Shown here: piece after piece, positions 34,947 to 44,338 of the stretch
Numbering within the stretch: position 1 is the stretch's first letter
Layout: every line of letters starts with the position of its first letter
From: Lentisphaera araneosa HTCC2155
Lineage (GTDB): Bacteria > Verrucomicrobiota > Lentisphaeria > Lentisphaerales > Lentisphaeraceae
DNA: 64,000 bases
Assembly: GCF_000170755.1 (NCBI RefSeq)
Contig: NZ_ABCK01000013.1
Coordinates: 101,946-165,945, forward strand
Direction of reading: 5' to 3'
Program-made: the position numbers and the translations under genes
The notes under the pieces: model-generated
Database searches by the model: none
What the model was told of the DNA's origin: nothing
The model's input: only the letters and a program-made list of their open reading frames with translations

Positions 34947-36326
34947 ATGCGCCAACTTGTGTTGCTATTATACTTTTTGACAACTTTGAATCTTAGTGTT
35001 TTCGCTGGGGATTCCCTGAAAAACACGAAGCCGAATATCCTGGTTATTTTTACCGATGACCAAGTCTATCGTGCGATTGCTTACAATAACCCGGCTGTAA
35101 AGACTCCCCACCTAGATAAGTTGGCAAGAGAAGGTCTTATTCTCAATAATGTCTATGTAGCTTCTCCCATCTGCACCGCCAGTCGCGCAGCCATGATGTC
35201 CGGTGTTTACCCGCAGCAGAATGGCGTTGTTGCTTTAAATCATAAAGCTTTTAAAAAGTATTATGCTGGTGCTGAGAGGGCGGAGCAGTCTTTACCTCGT
35301 CAGATGAAAAAAGCGGGATACCATTGCGCATTTTGGGGGAAGTCACATATTGGCCCGCCTAAATCTTATGGTTTTGACGAAGGTGAAGAAACTAAGGGTC
35401 ATGATGATGTGGAAACTTTCAAAAGGGCCAATTCTTTTTTACAAAAAGCAGCTAAAAGCTCCAAGCCTTTTTTTCTTTGGTTGGCACCTCGACAACCTCA
35501 CCTGCCACTTTACCCTCAACAAAAATGGCTTGATCTGTATAATGAAAATGAGTTAAAACTCGACGCCAATTACCTGGAGGAGCCACTTCCATCCAGTGTC
35601 TTCAATCAGGGTAAGCCGGGAGAAAATTTTCATCGTGATAGCAACTATACAAAAGTATGGAAAAAGCTGCCGGGTGGTCCTCCTCGAAACGAAGCTACCA
35701 TGCGCTCTTTTATCAAAGCATACTACGCTGTCATCAGTCATTTAGATTCACAAGTTGGGCAAATGATTGAGAATATGGAGCAATTGGGGATCAAGGATAA
35801 TACAGTTATTGTTTTCTTATCTGACAACGGTTACCATTTGGGGAATCACGGCTTAGGCAATAAAATAACTATGCATGAAGAATCTGTACGCGTGCCGATG
35901 TTCATCAACTGGAGTCAGCTTACAAGCAAAGGAAAAAGATCGGATGCACTTGTGTCCAGCTTAGACCTTTATCCCAGTCTTTTGGACCTAGCCGGAGTTC
36001 CATTACCAAATCATCTCATGGGAAAATCACTCCTCCCCATTTTTAAAGATGAAAAAGCAAATGTTCGGCAGGTGGTTTTTAGTGAATGTGTTGGCGTTGG
36101 CGCCAAAGTAGGCGAAGGACATCGTATGGCTCGAAATAAAAAATGGAAGTATATTCTGACTGGAACAGATGAACAATTCCTCTACAACCAAAGCAAAGAT
36201 CCCTATGAGCTGAGCAATCAAACAGGAAAGCCGGAACAGCTCCCCATACTAAATGAATTAAAAAGATCTATGTCCAAGTGGATGGAACAAATCGGTGATC
36301 GAAAATTCCCCCATGCTATCAAATAA
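34947..36326 (+). CDS. Secreted sulfatase (CTASR)
   Basis: 459 residues with signal peptide to about residue 20 (SVFAG). Asp37-Asp38 (FTDDQ), Cys76 in CTASR, WGKSHIGPP, RQPHLPLYP and LSDNGYHLGNHG complete the S1 fold. AAAGGG precedes the ATG by about 9 bases, and the gene starts 37 bases after the previous sulfatase, so the operon continues. Ala at the third position of the Cys motif is canonical. It differs from its upstream neighbours by DDQ in place of DDLNDW and belongs to another S1 subgroup, probably acting on another position of the same glycan. Confidence 0.9.
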   Translation: MRQLVLLLYFLTTLNLSVFAGDSLKNTKPNILVIFTDDQVYRAIAYNNPAVKTPHLDKLAREGLILNNVYVASPICTASRAAMMSGVYPQQNGVVALNHKAFKKYYAGAERAEQSLPRQMKKAGYHCAFWGKSHIGPPKSYGFDEGEETKGHDDVETFKRANSFLQKAAKSSKPFFLWLAPRQPHLPLYPQQKWLDLYNENELKLDANYLEEPLPSSVFNQGKPGENFHRDSNYTKVWKKLPGGPPRNEATMRSFIKAYYAVISHLDSQVGQMIENMEQLGIKDNTVIVFLSDNGYHLGNHGLGNKITMHEESVRVPMFINWSQLTSKGKRSDALVSSLDLYPSLLDLAGVPLPNHLMGKSLLPIFKDEKANVRQVVFSECVGVGAKVGEGHRMARNKKWKYILTGTDEQFLYNQSKDPYELSNQTGKPEQLPILNELKRSMSKWMEQIGDRKFPHAIK

Positions 36327-36408
36327 TGCAAAAAGCTATAAGCCTTGGTGTCATTAGCTTTATCTAAGACAATTTTATAAAAAGAAATATTTATAGAGGC
36401 TTTATTTC

Positions 36409-37839
36409 ATGAACAAAATAGTAGCAATACTCACGCTTTTTATTTTAAGTCATTCAACTTTTGCTAAAGACGCGCCAAATGTTCTATGGATTGTTGTCGA
36501 TGATATGAGTGGATGGCTGGGCTGTTATGGAGACGAGACAGCTGCGACGCCAAATATCGATAGTCTGGCTATCAATGGAGTAAAGTTTGAACGGGCTTAC
36601 ATGCCTTCACCGGTGTGTTCCACCAGTCGTTCGGCACTCATTACCGGAACGATGCAGACAAGTCATGGATTGCACCAGCACCGCACAATGATTAAGAAGC
36701 CTCTGCCCGAGGGAATTAGCACCATAGCGCAAGTCTTTCGCGAGGCGGGTTACCTGACCTTCAATGAGCAGAAGACGGATTATAATTTTTCTTATCAATA
36801 CCATGATTTATTTTCTCCGGAATTTAAACGCCCCTCAAAAAAAGTTGTTTCAAGTCATCTAAAAGGCCATGATCTAACTTGCTTGGAACAGTTGAAGGGA
36901 AAGCAGTTTTTCGGGCAGATCCAACTTTCGGGTGGAAAGTATCAGGGGGAAGTCGGCAGAAAACCCTCCGCTTATAGCCGTGTAAAACAAAGCGCTATAA
37001 AAGTTCCGCCTCAGTATCCGGATACCGCTGTGATGCGCAATGCCATTGCCCGTCATTATGAACAAATCGCTTTTTGTGATAGCCAAGTGGGAGCCATCAT
37101 CAAAGCCTTGAAAGACTATGAACTTTGGGACAATACAATCGTTTTCTTTTTTACCGATCACGGATGCCCCATGCCCCGGGCTAAGCAGCACCTCTATGAT
37201 GAGGGGATTAAGGTTCCCTTGATCGTTCATTGGCCGCAGGGAATCCGGAAACTCCACGAGCTGGGCAAGGTGAGAAATGACTTAGTGAGTGGTATCGATA
37301 TTACCACCAGCTCAATTGATTTAGCGGGTTTGGAAGTGCCGGAGTTCATGGAAGGGAAAAAGCTCTTTGCGAAAAATTATCAGCCCCGTGAGTTTGTGAT
37401 TTCCGCAAAAGACCGCATGGGCAATGCCATTGATCGCGTACGCTCAGTGCGTAGTGAAAAGTTCCTCTATATAAAAAATCACATGACTGATCGACCGCTT
37501 TATCAAGCCGCCTATCGAGATGGCTATGCGACCTTTGTGAACCTTAGAAAATTGTATACAGAGGGAAAGTTGTCAGATCTTCAGGCCTCATACCATGATG
37601 CCTCCAAAAGAAAAGTTGAGGAATTGTACGATGTTATTAACGACCCCCATCAATTACACAACTTAGCGCTGAACCCGGAGTATGCGTCCGTACTCAAAAA
37701 ACATCGAGCGCAGCTTGTGCATTGGGAGCAAACGACCGATGATAAGGGCCAACAACCACCAAGTAAAGAAGAATTAGAAAAGGTTTATAAGAACTCTAAA
37801 GGCAAATGTGTGAACCCGGAGTACGATTTTTTAAAATAA
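36409..37839 (+). CDS. Secreted sulfatase, sulfamidase-like, with CSTSR site
   Basis: 476 residues; signal peptide MNKIVAILTLFILSHSTFA. VDDMSGWLGCYGD and TSRSALITGTMQTSHGLHQHR resemble the heparan N-sulfatase/sulfamidase-like S1 group. The formylglycine Cys70 sits in Cys-Ser-Thr-Ser-Arg, with Thr at the usual Pro/Ala position. FFTDHGCPMPRAKQHLYDEG holds the later metal ligands. GAGG lies about 12 bases before the ATG. Last gene of the sulfatase run; its 3' end faces the DeoR gene after 86 bases. Confidence 0.88.
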   Translation: MNKIVAILTLFILSHSTFAKDAPNVLWIVVDDMSGWLGCYGDETAATPNIDSLAINGVKFERAYMPSPVCSTSRSALITGTMQTSHGLHQHRTMIKKPLPEGISTIAQVFREAGYLTFNEQKTDYNFSYQYHDLFSPEFKRPSKKVVSSHLKGHDLTCLEQLKGKQFFGQIQLSGGKYQGEVGRKPSAYSRVKQSAIKVPPQYPDTAVMRNAIARHYEQIAFCDSQVGAIIKALKDYELWDNTIVFFFTDHGCPMPRAKQHLYDEGIKVPLIVHWPQGIRKLHELGKVRNDLVSGIDITTSSIDLAGLEVPEFMEGKKLFAKNYQPREFVISAKDRMGNAIDRVRSVRSEKFLYIKNHMTDRPLYQAAYRDGYATFVNLRKLYTEGKLSDLQASYHDASKRKVEELYDVINDPHQLHNLALNPEYASVLKKHRAQLVHWEQTTDDKGQQPPSKEELEKVYKNSKGKCVNPEYDFLK

Positions 37840-37925
37840 GGTCATGTGGGTAGCTTGCTATAGGCTCAGGATCAAAGGTGAGAGAACTCCCGTCTAGCTA
37901 AAAATAGTGAATGTAAAGGGGGGTG

Positions 37926-38693
37926 TTAAACGATAGTGATGGAAGCGATATGTTCTTTTAGGGAGTCAATGTTTTCCTGCGGACATTTTTGATCAGTAAT
38001 GAGGTGGTTAATTTGATCTAAGGCAGCAAAACGCACGAGGGATTTTTTTTGTATTTTGCTATGATCGACTAGGAGGATTTTTTGGTTGGAATTTGCGATC
38101 ATCGCACTTTTGACCGAGGCTACATCGTTGTTGTTATCGCTAATGCCCCAATCTTTATCTATCCCTTGGCAAGAAAAAAAGTATTTATCGACAAAGTAAT
38201 TCTGTATGGTACTGATGGCAGTGGGTCCCACTAGGGTTTGTGTACTATGCCAAAGTTTACCGCCAATTGAGATCAGGCTGATATTGCTGTGATTGGATAA
38301 ATTGACAAAGACTCGTAGGGAATCAGTGATAACTGTAATTTTAATATCGGGCATGATTTTAGACATCTGCCAGGTGGTGGTGCTGCCATCCATGAAAATG
38401 GTTTCACCTTCTGAAATAAGGCTCAAAGCATGTTCAGCAATGGCAGTTTTTTCTTTAATATTTTGAATCTGTCTTTGTTCAAAGCTTTGCTCAATCAATA
38501 GTGATTGTTCTTGCAGTATGGCGCCACCATGTTTGCGGATCAGTTTACCCTCATTTTCTAATCTACCTAAATCCCGTCGAATGGTTTCTTCGGTAACTTG
38601 GAACTCATGGGACAAATCAATGACTTTTGATTCTCCATTGAGTTTGAGGAAATCAATAATATTTTTATGGCGTAAGTCTGCGGTTACTGACAT
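37926..38693 (-). CDS. DeoR-family transcriptional regulator of rhamnose genes
   Basis: 255 residues. DeoR helix-turn-helix at about 9-55, with the signature EETIRRDLGRLENEGKLIRK and HGGAIL, then a sugar-phosphate-sensing C-terminal domain (GETIFMDGSTTTWQM). AAAGGATCC precedes the ATG. It is encoded after the rhaD-rhaI pair on the same strand, separated by a terminator, so it has its own promoter at 38694-38730 or receives read-through. DeoR repressors usually respond to phosphorylated sugars; rhamnulose-1-phosphate is the obvious candidate. Target sites would be expected in the divergent rhaI-rhaB region. Confidence 0.88.
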   Translation of the reverse strand: MSVTADLRHKNIIDFLKLNGESKVIDLSHEFQVTEETIRRDLGRLENEGKLIRKHGGAILQEQSLLIEQSFEQRQIQNIKEKTAIAEHALSLISEGETIFMDGSTTTWQMSKIMPDIKITVITDSLRVFVNLSNHSNISLISIGGKLWHSTQTLVGPTAISTIQNYFVDKYFFSCQGIDKDWGISDNNNDVASVKSAMIANSNQKILLVDHSKIQKKSLVRFAALDQINHLITDQKCPQENIDSLKEHIASITIV

Positions 38694-38730
38694 TAAAGGA
38701 TCCTTTTTTTGCTAAAATAGTAAGAGTCTT

Positions 38731-38763
38731 AAAAAAATCACCCCCTTTTTTACAAGAGGGTGA
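38731..38763 (-). terminator. Rho-independent terminator after rhaD
   Basis: On the minus strand the arms TCACCCTCTT and AAGGGGGTGA (one G-T pair) enclose a short loop and are followed by seven T. It sits 13 bases past the rhaD stop and separates the aldolase operon from the DeoR gene. Confidence 0.88.
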
Positions 38764-38775
38764 AATGAATTGCGT

Positions 38776-40959
38776 TTATCTGAGGAAGGCCTCGTGTAGG
38801 CCACCATCAACAGAGATGACTTGGCCAGTACTTTTACTTAGCATGCTACTAGCGAGTACATAAGCGCATTCGGCTTGATCTTCTGGTGTGATGGGTTCTT
38901 TGGTGAGCGTTCTTTGGGCATAGAATTCTGCGAGGGAATTACGGAGTTTTTCCGTCGGCCATTCTTCGCTATATTCAATGCTATATTTGGCAAGTGAACC
39001 TATAACTCGATCACGTGGGAACATGGACGAGCCCTTGACAACTGTGGCAGGAGCTAAGCCATTGACACGTACGAGGGGAGCCATGTCGACGGCAAGTTCG
39101 CGAATTAAGTGATTGGCAGCGGCTTTTGACGTGTCGTAAGCTAGAGAACCACGTTTTGCGACGGCCGCATTTACGCTAGTCGTGAGAACGAGTGAGCCCT
39201 TGAGTCCTTGTTGCTTCCAGACTTTGTTGCCTTCGTCTGCGACCATAAAGAGGCCTTTGACGTTGATATCGAAAGTTAAACCCCATTTTTCATCAGGGAT
39301 ATAGCCAGTTGTATCCGATGGAACAAAAATACCAGCAGTCACAATAACGTTATCAATACCACCGTAAGCGAGGGTGATTTGCTTGTACATGGCTTGAATA
39401 CTTTCACGATCAGTGATATTTGCGCTGAGCGCAATAGCGGGACCACATTTAGAAATGCCCGTTCCAGATACACCGATACCATGACCATAAATTTCTATGA
39501 GTTCATCGGCAGTTGATTGTGCAGCTTCGGCATTGAGGTCAACACAAACCACGTGAGCGCCTTCTTTGGCAACGCGATGAGCAGTGGATTTGCCAATGCC
39601 TGAACCGGCGCCAACAACGACGACGACATTGCGGGCGAATTCTTTTTCAGCAGGCATGCGTTGCAGTTTAGCTTCTTCGAGTAACCAATATTCGATGTCG
39701 AAGGCTTCTTGTTGAGGGAGGGCGATATATTCATCCATGGCCTCAGCACCACGCATAACTTCGAGGGCACAGTTGTAGAACTCTGCAGTTACGCGGCTCT
39801 CTGACTTGTTTTTACCCCAAGCGACCATGCCAATGCCCGGGATGAGGCAGATAGAGGGATTGGAAGGGCGAATAGCGGGAGAATTATCTCTTTTACAAGT
39901 TTCGTAGTATGTTTGGTAGTCAGCCTTGTATGCCTCTACGCCTTCAGCGAGTAAACGCTTGAGCTCGGCTACGTCGCCAGAGGCAGGATCCCAATCCACA
40001 TAAAGGGGTTGGATCTTAGTACGAAGGAAGTGATCTGGACAAGAGGTTCCGAGCTTAGAAAGACGGTCAGCATCTTGTGAATTCACAAAGCGCAGGATCG
40101 TATCATCCGAGTGGATTGTACCAATCATTTTCTTCTCAGTCGAAACGAGACCGCGAAGTGAAGGAAGAATTTGAGCAAGTACATCGTCACGTGTTTCTTC
40201 GTCTAAAGAAGTGTATTTAGCGCCACCAAAAGTCATTTCGCCTTTGTCGCGTGCTTCAATGTATTCAGCAGCTTTTTCGATGAGGTCTAAAGAGAGGTCA
40301 TAACACTCTTTGTTATCGTCAGCCCAGTTGATGATACCGTGGCCAGCGAGTAGTACGCCTTTGGCATTGGGGTGCTTTTTACAGATTTCTTGCAATTGAA
40401 GACCGAGGTCAAAACCTGGGCGTTGCCAAGGCGTCCAGATAATATCATCGCCAAAGATTTCTTTAGTTAGGGCCTCACTATTTTTACAAGCCGCAAGCGC
40501 AATCACAGAGTTGGGGTGCATGTGATCCACATGCTTAAAGGGGATAAAGGAGTGTAGGGGCGTATCGATAGATGAGGCGCGAGGATTATTGTTGAAGGTA
40601 CAGTGCGGGTACATGCCAACCATGTAGTCTTCAATAGCTGTTTTAACACCTGATTCAGGGTTGTTAGTGTAGAGTGGCTGTAAGTTGATGAGCTTATCTT
40701 GGTAGAGCGAAGCGAAGTTTGCTTTCTTGCTCGTTCTCAAATCACCGCCAGAGCCCTTGACCCAAAGAACTTCTACGTCTTCGCCCGTCACAGGATCTTT
40801 TTCGATGATTTTGGCCGAAGTGTTGCCACCACCCGTGTTAGTGATTCTTTGATCATCACCGAGGATATTTGAACGGTAGATAAGCTTTTCGACTTCGTCT
40901 AATGAATCAGCCTTAGCATCATCCCAAAGGTAGTTTACATGTTTGTATGTTTTTGACAT
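38776..40959 (-). CDS. rhaD: Bifunctional rhamnulose-1-phosphate aldolase / L-lactaldehyde dehydrogenase
   Basis: 727 residues, the length of the fused RhaEW/RhaD-type enzymes. Residues 1-420 are a class II aldolase (NTGGGNTSAK, HMHPNSVIAL, LLAGHGIINW with zinc His), cleaving L-rhamnulose-1-phosphate to DHAP and L-lactaldehyde. Residues about 440-727 are a short-chain dehydrogenase with NAD motif VVVGAGSGIGKSTA and YDTSKAA active site, which in Bacillus RhaEW oxidises lactaldehyde to lactate. AAGGAAA precedes the ATG, 26 bases after the rhaI stop. It is the second gene of the rhaI-rhaD operon. Symbol rhaEW is also used for this fusion. Confidence 0.93.
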   Translation of the reverse strand: MSKTYKHVNYLWDDAKADSLDEVEKLIYRSNILGDDQRITNTGGGNTSAKIIEKDPVTGEDVEVLWVKGSGGDLRTSKKANFASLYQDKLINLQPLYTNNPESGVKTAIEDYMVGMYPHCTFNNNPRASSIDTPLHSFIPFKHVDHMHPNSVIALAACKNSEALTKEIFGDDIIWTPWQRPGFDLGLQLQEICKKHPNAKGVLLAGHGIINWADDNKECYDLSLDLIEKAAEYIEARDKGEMTFGGAKYTSLDEETRDDVLAQILPSLRGLVSTEKKMIGTIHSDDTILRFVNSQDADRLSKLGTSCPDHFLRTKIQPLYVDWDPASGDVAELKRLLAEGVEAYKADYQTYYETCKRDNSPAIRPSNPSICLIPGIGMVAWGKNKSESRVTAEFYNCALEVMRGAEAMDEYIALPQQEAFDIEYWLLEEAKLQRMPAEKEFARNVVVVVGAGSGIGKSTAHRVAKEGAHVVCVDLNAEAAQSTADELIEIYGHGIGVSGTGISKCGPAIALSANITDRESIQAMYKQITLAYGGIDNVIVTAGIFVPSDTTGYIPDEKWGLTFDINVKGLFMVADEGNKVWKQQGLKGSLVLTTSVNAAVAKRGSLAYDTSKAAANHLIRELAVDMAPLVRVNGLAPATVVKGSSMFPRDRVIGSLAKYSIEYSEEWPTEKLRNSLAEFYAQRTLTKEPITPEDQAECAYVLASSMLSKSTGQVISVDGGLHEAFLR

Positions 40960-40985
40960 TTTTCTATTTCCTTAATTACTAAAAA

Positions 40986-42284
40986 TTATAGACCAGTGAC
41001 CGCAACGCGAGTGCCGCGTGCATCAATGAGTTGTTTGCGAACTTCTAAAGCGCGGTAAGCAGCGAGGGGATCAAAAGCTCCACCTTGTCTCATGCGAGCC
41101 TCGCGAATGAGAGGGCGTACATCAGTGCGGTAGGCGTTTTGAATAAGCTCTTGGCCACCTGCGACGTCATTATTGAATTGGAGCTCATTGAGCTGAGTTC
41201 TAGGAATGATGAGGGCTTGAGCATAGGCGAGGGCGATGGCGTCGAAAGACTGGAGGAGATCTTCCATGGGGTCCTTTGTATTGTGCGACGCATCGATCAT
41301 CCAAGCGAGCTCATTATCTTGTTTTTCATCGCCCTTCATGTATTCCACGAGTTCGTTGAAGATGAGGAAGAGTTGATAAGGTTTGAGTGAACCAACAGTT
41401 AAATCATCATCACTGTATTTTGAATCATTGAAATGGAAGCCAGCAAGGCGTTTTTCCATAATGACGCGTGATACAACTTGCTCGATATTAGTGTTGGGTA
41501 GGTGGTGACCTAAGTCCACTAAACACAAACAGCGCTCACCCGTTCCCTTAGCGAGAAGCAGGTTAGAGCCCCAGTCATTATTAACTGTAGAATAAAAGTT
41601 TGGTTCGAAGGGCTTGTGTTCGGTAAACATGAACCAGTCTTCAGGCATTTGTTTATAAATTTGTTGTAAAGAATCTTGAACATTTTCGAATTGTTTGCGG
41701 AAGTTGGCTTGGCCAGGGTAGTTAGAACCATCGGCTAACCATACAGTAAGAGAATCAGAACCAAGGCGCTTACCGTATTCAATCACGTCGATATTGTGTT
41801 GGATAGCTTGTTCGCGAACAGCTTCTTGAGTATTGCACATGGAACCATATTTATAAGAGAGGCCATTGGGTGTGTTAGCGCCGCGCGGGTCATTCATAAA
41901 TGTATTTGAGTTCATGCTATCAAATGTCAGACCATAGCTCGCTGCCAACTCTTTTACTTCTTCGGCATTGTCAGGAATATCCCAAGGAATGTGAAGTGAG
42001 ATAGAAGATGTTTGGCCAGATAGCTGTTTGAGAATCCCCACATCAGAAATCTTTTCTTCGAGCGTAGCGGGCTCGCCGCCACCAGGGAAGCGACCGAAAC
42101 GAGTAGCACCAGTACCTAGGGCCCAAGAGGGAGTGGCAACTTGTAGTTTAATGATGTCAGCGATGACCTCTTCGGAATTAATGCCTTGTTGATCAAGCTT
42201 AGCGCTAACAATATCGAGTTCTTGTTGATGAAAGTTCATGAGCTGCTTATTGCAGTCAGTTATTTGGTTGCGATCTAAGTTCAT
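40986..42284 (-). CDS. rhaI: L-rhamnose isomerase
   Basis: 432 residues of the RhaI (Pseudomonas stutzeri/Bacillus) type of TIM-barrel isomerase rather than E. coli RhaA. Matching segments are ATPSWALGTGATRFGRFPGGGEP, SLHIPWDIPD, FMFTEHKPFEPNFYS, CLVDLGHHLPNTNIE and GFHFNDSKYSDDD, which hold the metal-binding Glu, Asp and His. Converts L-rhamnose to L-rhamnulose in the cytosol; relatives also act on other deoxy or aldose sugars. AGGAGC precedes the ATG. First gene of the operon, divergent from rhaB. Confidence 0.95.
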   Translation of the reverse strand: MNLDRNQITDCNKQLMNFHQQELDIVSAKLDQQGINSEEVIADIIKLQVATPSWALGTGATRFGRFPGGGEPATLEEKISDVGILKQLSGQTSSISLHIPWDIPDNAEEVKELAASYGLTFDSMNSNTFMNDPRGANTPNGLSYKYGSMCNTQEAVREQAIQHNIDVIEYGKRLGSDSLTVWLADGSNYPGQANFRKQFENVQDSLQQIYKQMPEDWFMFTEHKPFEPNFYSTVNNDWGSNLLLAKGTGERCLCLVDLGHHLPNTNIEQVVSRVIMEKRLAGFHFNDSKYSDDDLTVGSLKPYQLFLIFNELVEYMKGDEKQDNELAWMIDASHNTKDPMEDLLQSFDAIALAYAQALIIPRTQLNELQFNNDVAGGQELIQNAYRTDVRPLIREARMRQGGAFDPLAAYRALEVRKQLIDARGTRVAVTGL

Positions 42285-42519
42285 GTGTGCTCCTGATATT
42301 TAGAGTGATTTATGTTATTGATATTATTCTAGAGTCTTTTTTGCCTGTTTCAAACATTTTATCAAATAATTTCTTTGTTTTTATGTATTTTTATCTAAAA
42401 TATTGTTTTTTTATGTTGAATAATTTTTGTTTCAATTAATTTTGTTGTAGACTGAGTCATTATTATAAAGATCGATGTTTAACTCAGCAAATTTTTTATT
42501 TATGAAACTAGGACTCATG
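42285..42519. promoter_or_regulatory. Divergent rhaI / rhaB promoter region
   Basis: 235 very AT-rich bases between the two divergent rhamnose operons. TTGTTTTTATGT (about 42375) and TTGTTTTTTTATGTT (about 42403) form a direct repeat about 28 bases apart. A GTTTCAA-type segment occurs at both ends (about 42346 and 42429). These are candidate DeoR operators but no convincing palindrome was found. The region may hold both promoters. Confidence 0.5.
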
Positions 42520-43917
42520 ATGAATTCAGTTGTAATAGCGGTTGATTTAGGAGCTGAGAGTGGGCGCGTGATAGCGGCTGAACTCAATGAACAAGTTAAA
42601 CTTGTGGAAATGGGACGCTTTCTCAATAAACCACGTTTTAAAGATGGACATTTACGTTGGGATATGGATGCCTTGTGGGCTGGGATCATTGAAGGGCTCA
42701 GTACTGCGGCCAAACAATACGGTGATCGCATTGTGAGTATAGCTTGCGACACTTGGGCGGTGGACTATGCCTTATTGGATGCGGATGACAATGTCATTGA
42801 AGAAGCTGTTTGTTACCGTGATTCCCGTACTGAAGGAATCGTTGAAGAAGTGGAGGCCAAGTTTGGTGCTAATGTGATCTGGGAGCGCACGGGGATACGC
42901 AATCTTCCCTTCAATACCATTTTTCAGTTGTTAGCCTTGCAAAAATCTGATCCTGAAAAATTAAATAAAGCTGATTGGATGCTGACTATACCGGATTATT
43001 TGGCGTGGAAGCTCAGCGGAGTTAAGTCTAATGAATGGACCAATGCCAGTTCAACGGGCATCGCTAAGCCCGATGGCTCAGCATGGGATCTTGATCTAAT
43101 TACTAAGCTTGGTCTTGGTGGTTTGGCTATTTTTGATAAGCCCTTAACTAAGAGTGGGACAGACTTAGCTTGTGTGAGTTCAGAAACCAGTCAATTAACG
43201 GGCTTGTCGCCCTCAGTAAAAGTTTTGACTTGTGCGGCTCATGATACGGGCTCTGCCGTTGTGCTGACGCCCCCAGGTGAAGGGCAATTTTTTATTTCAT
43301 CAGGGACATGGAGTTTGATGGGGATGATTAGTGGCAAAGCTTTGATGAGCCAAGCAGCCAAAGATGCTTTACTCAGCAATGAACTCGCTTGGGATGGTCG
43401 AAGCCGTCCCCTAAAAAATATTATGGGGCTTTGGGTTTTACAGAATTGCCGTAGAACATGGAATGAAGAGGGCGGTGCCGCCTGGACTTATCCCGAGTTA
43501 GTGGAATTTGCGCGGTCCGCAAAAGATGTAAATTTAGTACTAGATGTGGATGATGAGATCTTTTTTGAGCAGCACAGCAAAGAAAACCCTTACGCCGATC
43601 GCGTGATTAAATGGTTTGCTGATCGAGGTGTAGAGCTGACCGATGACGAGGGCAGTATAAGTCGCGCTGTCATGCGAGGGCTCGCTCATGCCTATGGAAA
43701 AACCCTCAAGGAATTGGAACAAGTTTCTGGGCAGAAAGCTCAGCAACTTACCATTCTCGGTGGCGGCGGACGCAATCAACTTCTCGTAGAAATGACCCAA
43801 GAACTCTGTGATTGCCCCGTTCGTATGGGGGCCTTTGAAGCGACCTCACTTGGCAATGCTGCCATTCAAGCTTACGCATTAGGTTTAATTTCTCGAGAAG
43901 CAATAGCCAAGTTATAA
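42520..43917 (+). CDS. rhaB: Rhamnulokinase (FGGY family)
   Basis: 465 residues from ATG 42520, chosen because AGGA lies 6 bases before and the FGGY fold begins at once (VVIAVDLGAESGRVIAAEL). Upstream in-frame ATGs at 42475, 42502 and 42517 would add up to 15 residues not expected for the family. CDTWAVDYALLD, ISSGTWSLMG and LTILGGGGRNQLL are rhamnulokinase-like. Phosphorylates L-rhamnulose to L-rhamnulose-1-phosphate with ATP, feeding the aldolase encoded divergently. Confidence 0.94.
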   Translation: MNSVVIAVDLGAESGRVIAAELNEQVKLVEMGRFLNKPRFKDGHLRWDMDALWAGIIEGLSTAAKQYGDRIVSIACDTWAVDYALLDADDNVIEEAVCYRDSRTEGIVEEVEAKFGANVIWERTGIRNLPFNTIFQLLALQKSDPEKLNKADWMLTIPDYLAWKLSGVKSNEWTNASSTGIAKPDGSAWDLDLITKLGLGGLAIFDKPLTKSGTDLACVSSETSQLTGLSPSVKVLTCAAHDTGSAVVLTPPGEGQFFISSGTWSLMGMISGKALMSQAAKDALLSNELAWDGRSRPLKNIMGLWVLQNCRRTWNEEGGAAWTYPELVEFARSAKDVNLVLDVDDEIFFEQHSKENPYADRVIKWFADRGVELTDDEGSISRAVMRGLAHAYGKTLKELEQVSGQKAQQLTILGGGGRNQLLVEMTQELCDCPVRMGAFEATSLGNAAIQAYALGLISREAIAKL

Positions 43918-44338
43918 AGTTCCGGCACCCAAGGGGAATCAAAAGTTGCGCCTTCCGCAAATTGCCTGTGCTAAAGCTAATGAGACAAGTTCCTTTTCTC
44001 AAATTCATTCCCTCATTACTTTAATTGATGATAGCTTATCATCAATAAAGACCGAGTGGTCTGCCGTTGAAGCTCTGTAAAATTAAGTTTTATCTACTAA
44101 TTCTGGTGAATATCCTTTTATATAAACTCAGTGGCTCTGTGATGAAAGCTTTTGTCTTTCGTATTTATTGGGATAAGCTTTTTTTAGCACCATAAAATTA
44201 AACAGCATGTGTTTTAGTGCATTTTTAGAGATAAACACCCTGGATAATGGAACAAAAATATCTAAAAATACCCTATACTTTGTTACAGATAAGCTTGGTT
44301 TAGTATCCTTTTTGATATATGTTAAATAGAACACTAAA
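43918..44338. other. Intergenic region between rhaB and the AAA ATPase
   Basis: 421 bases, no gene seen. It contains an inverted repeat at 44024-44046 (arms ATTGATGATA and TATCATCAAT around GCT). This resembles the zinc-operon palindromes in composition but differs in spacing, and no metal-related gene is next to it. A small hairpin TTGCG-CCTTC-CGCAA lies near 43947. Confidence 0.45.

Noticed and set aside
44024..44046. Third Zur-like operator
   Set aside because: The arms differ from the two zinc-operon sites and the spacing is three bases, with no zinc gene adjacent. Kept only as an inverted repeat in the intergenic entry.
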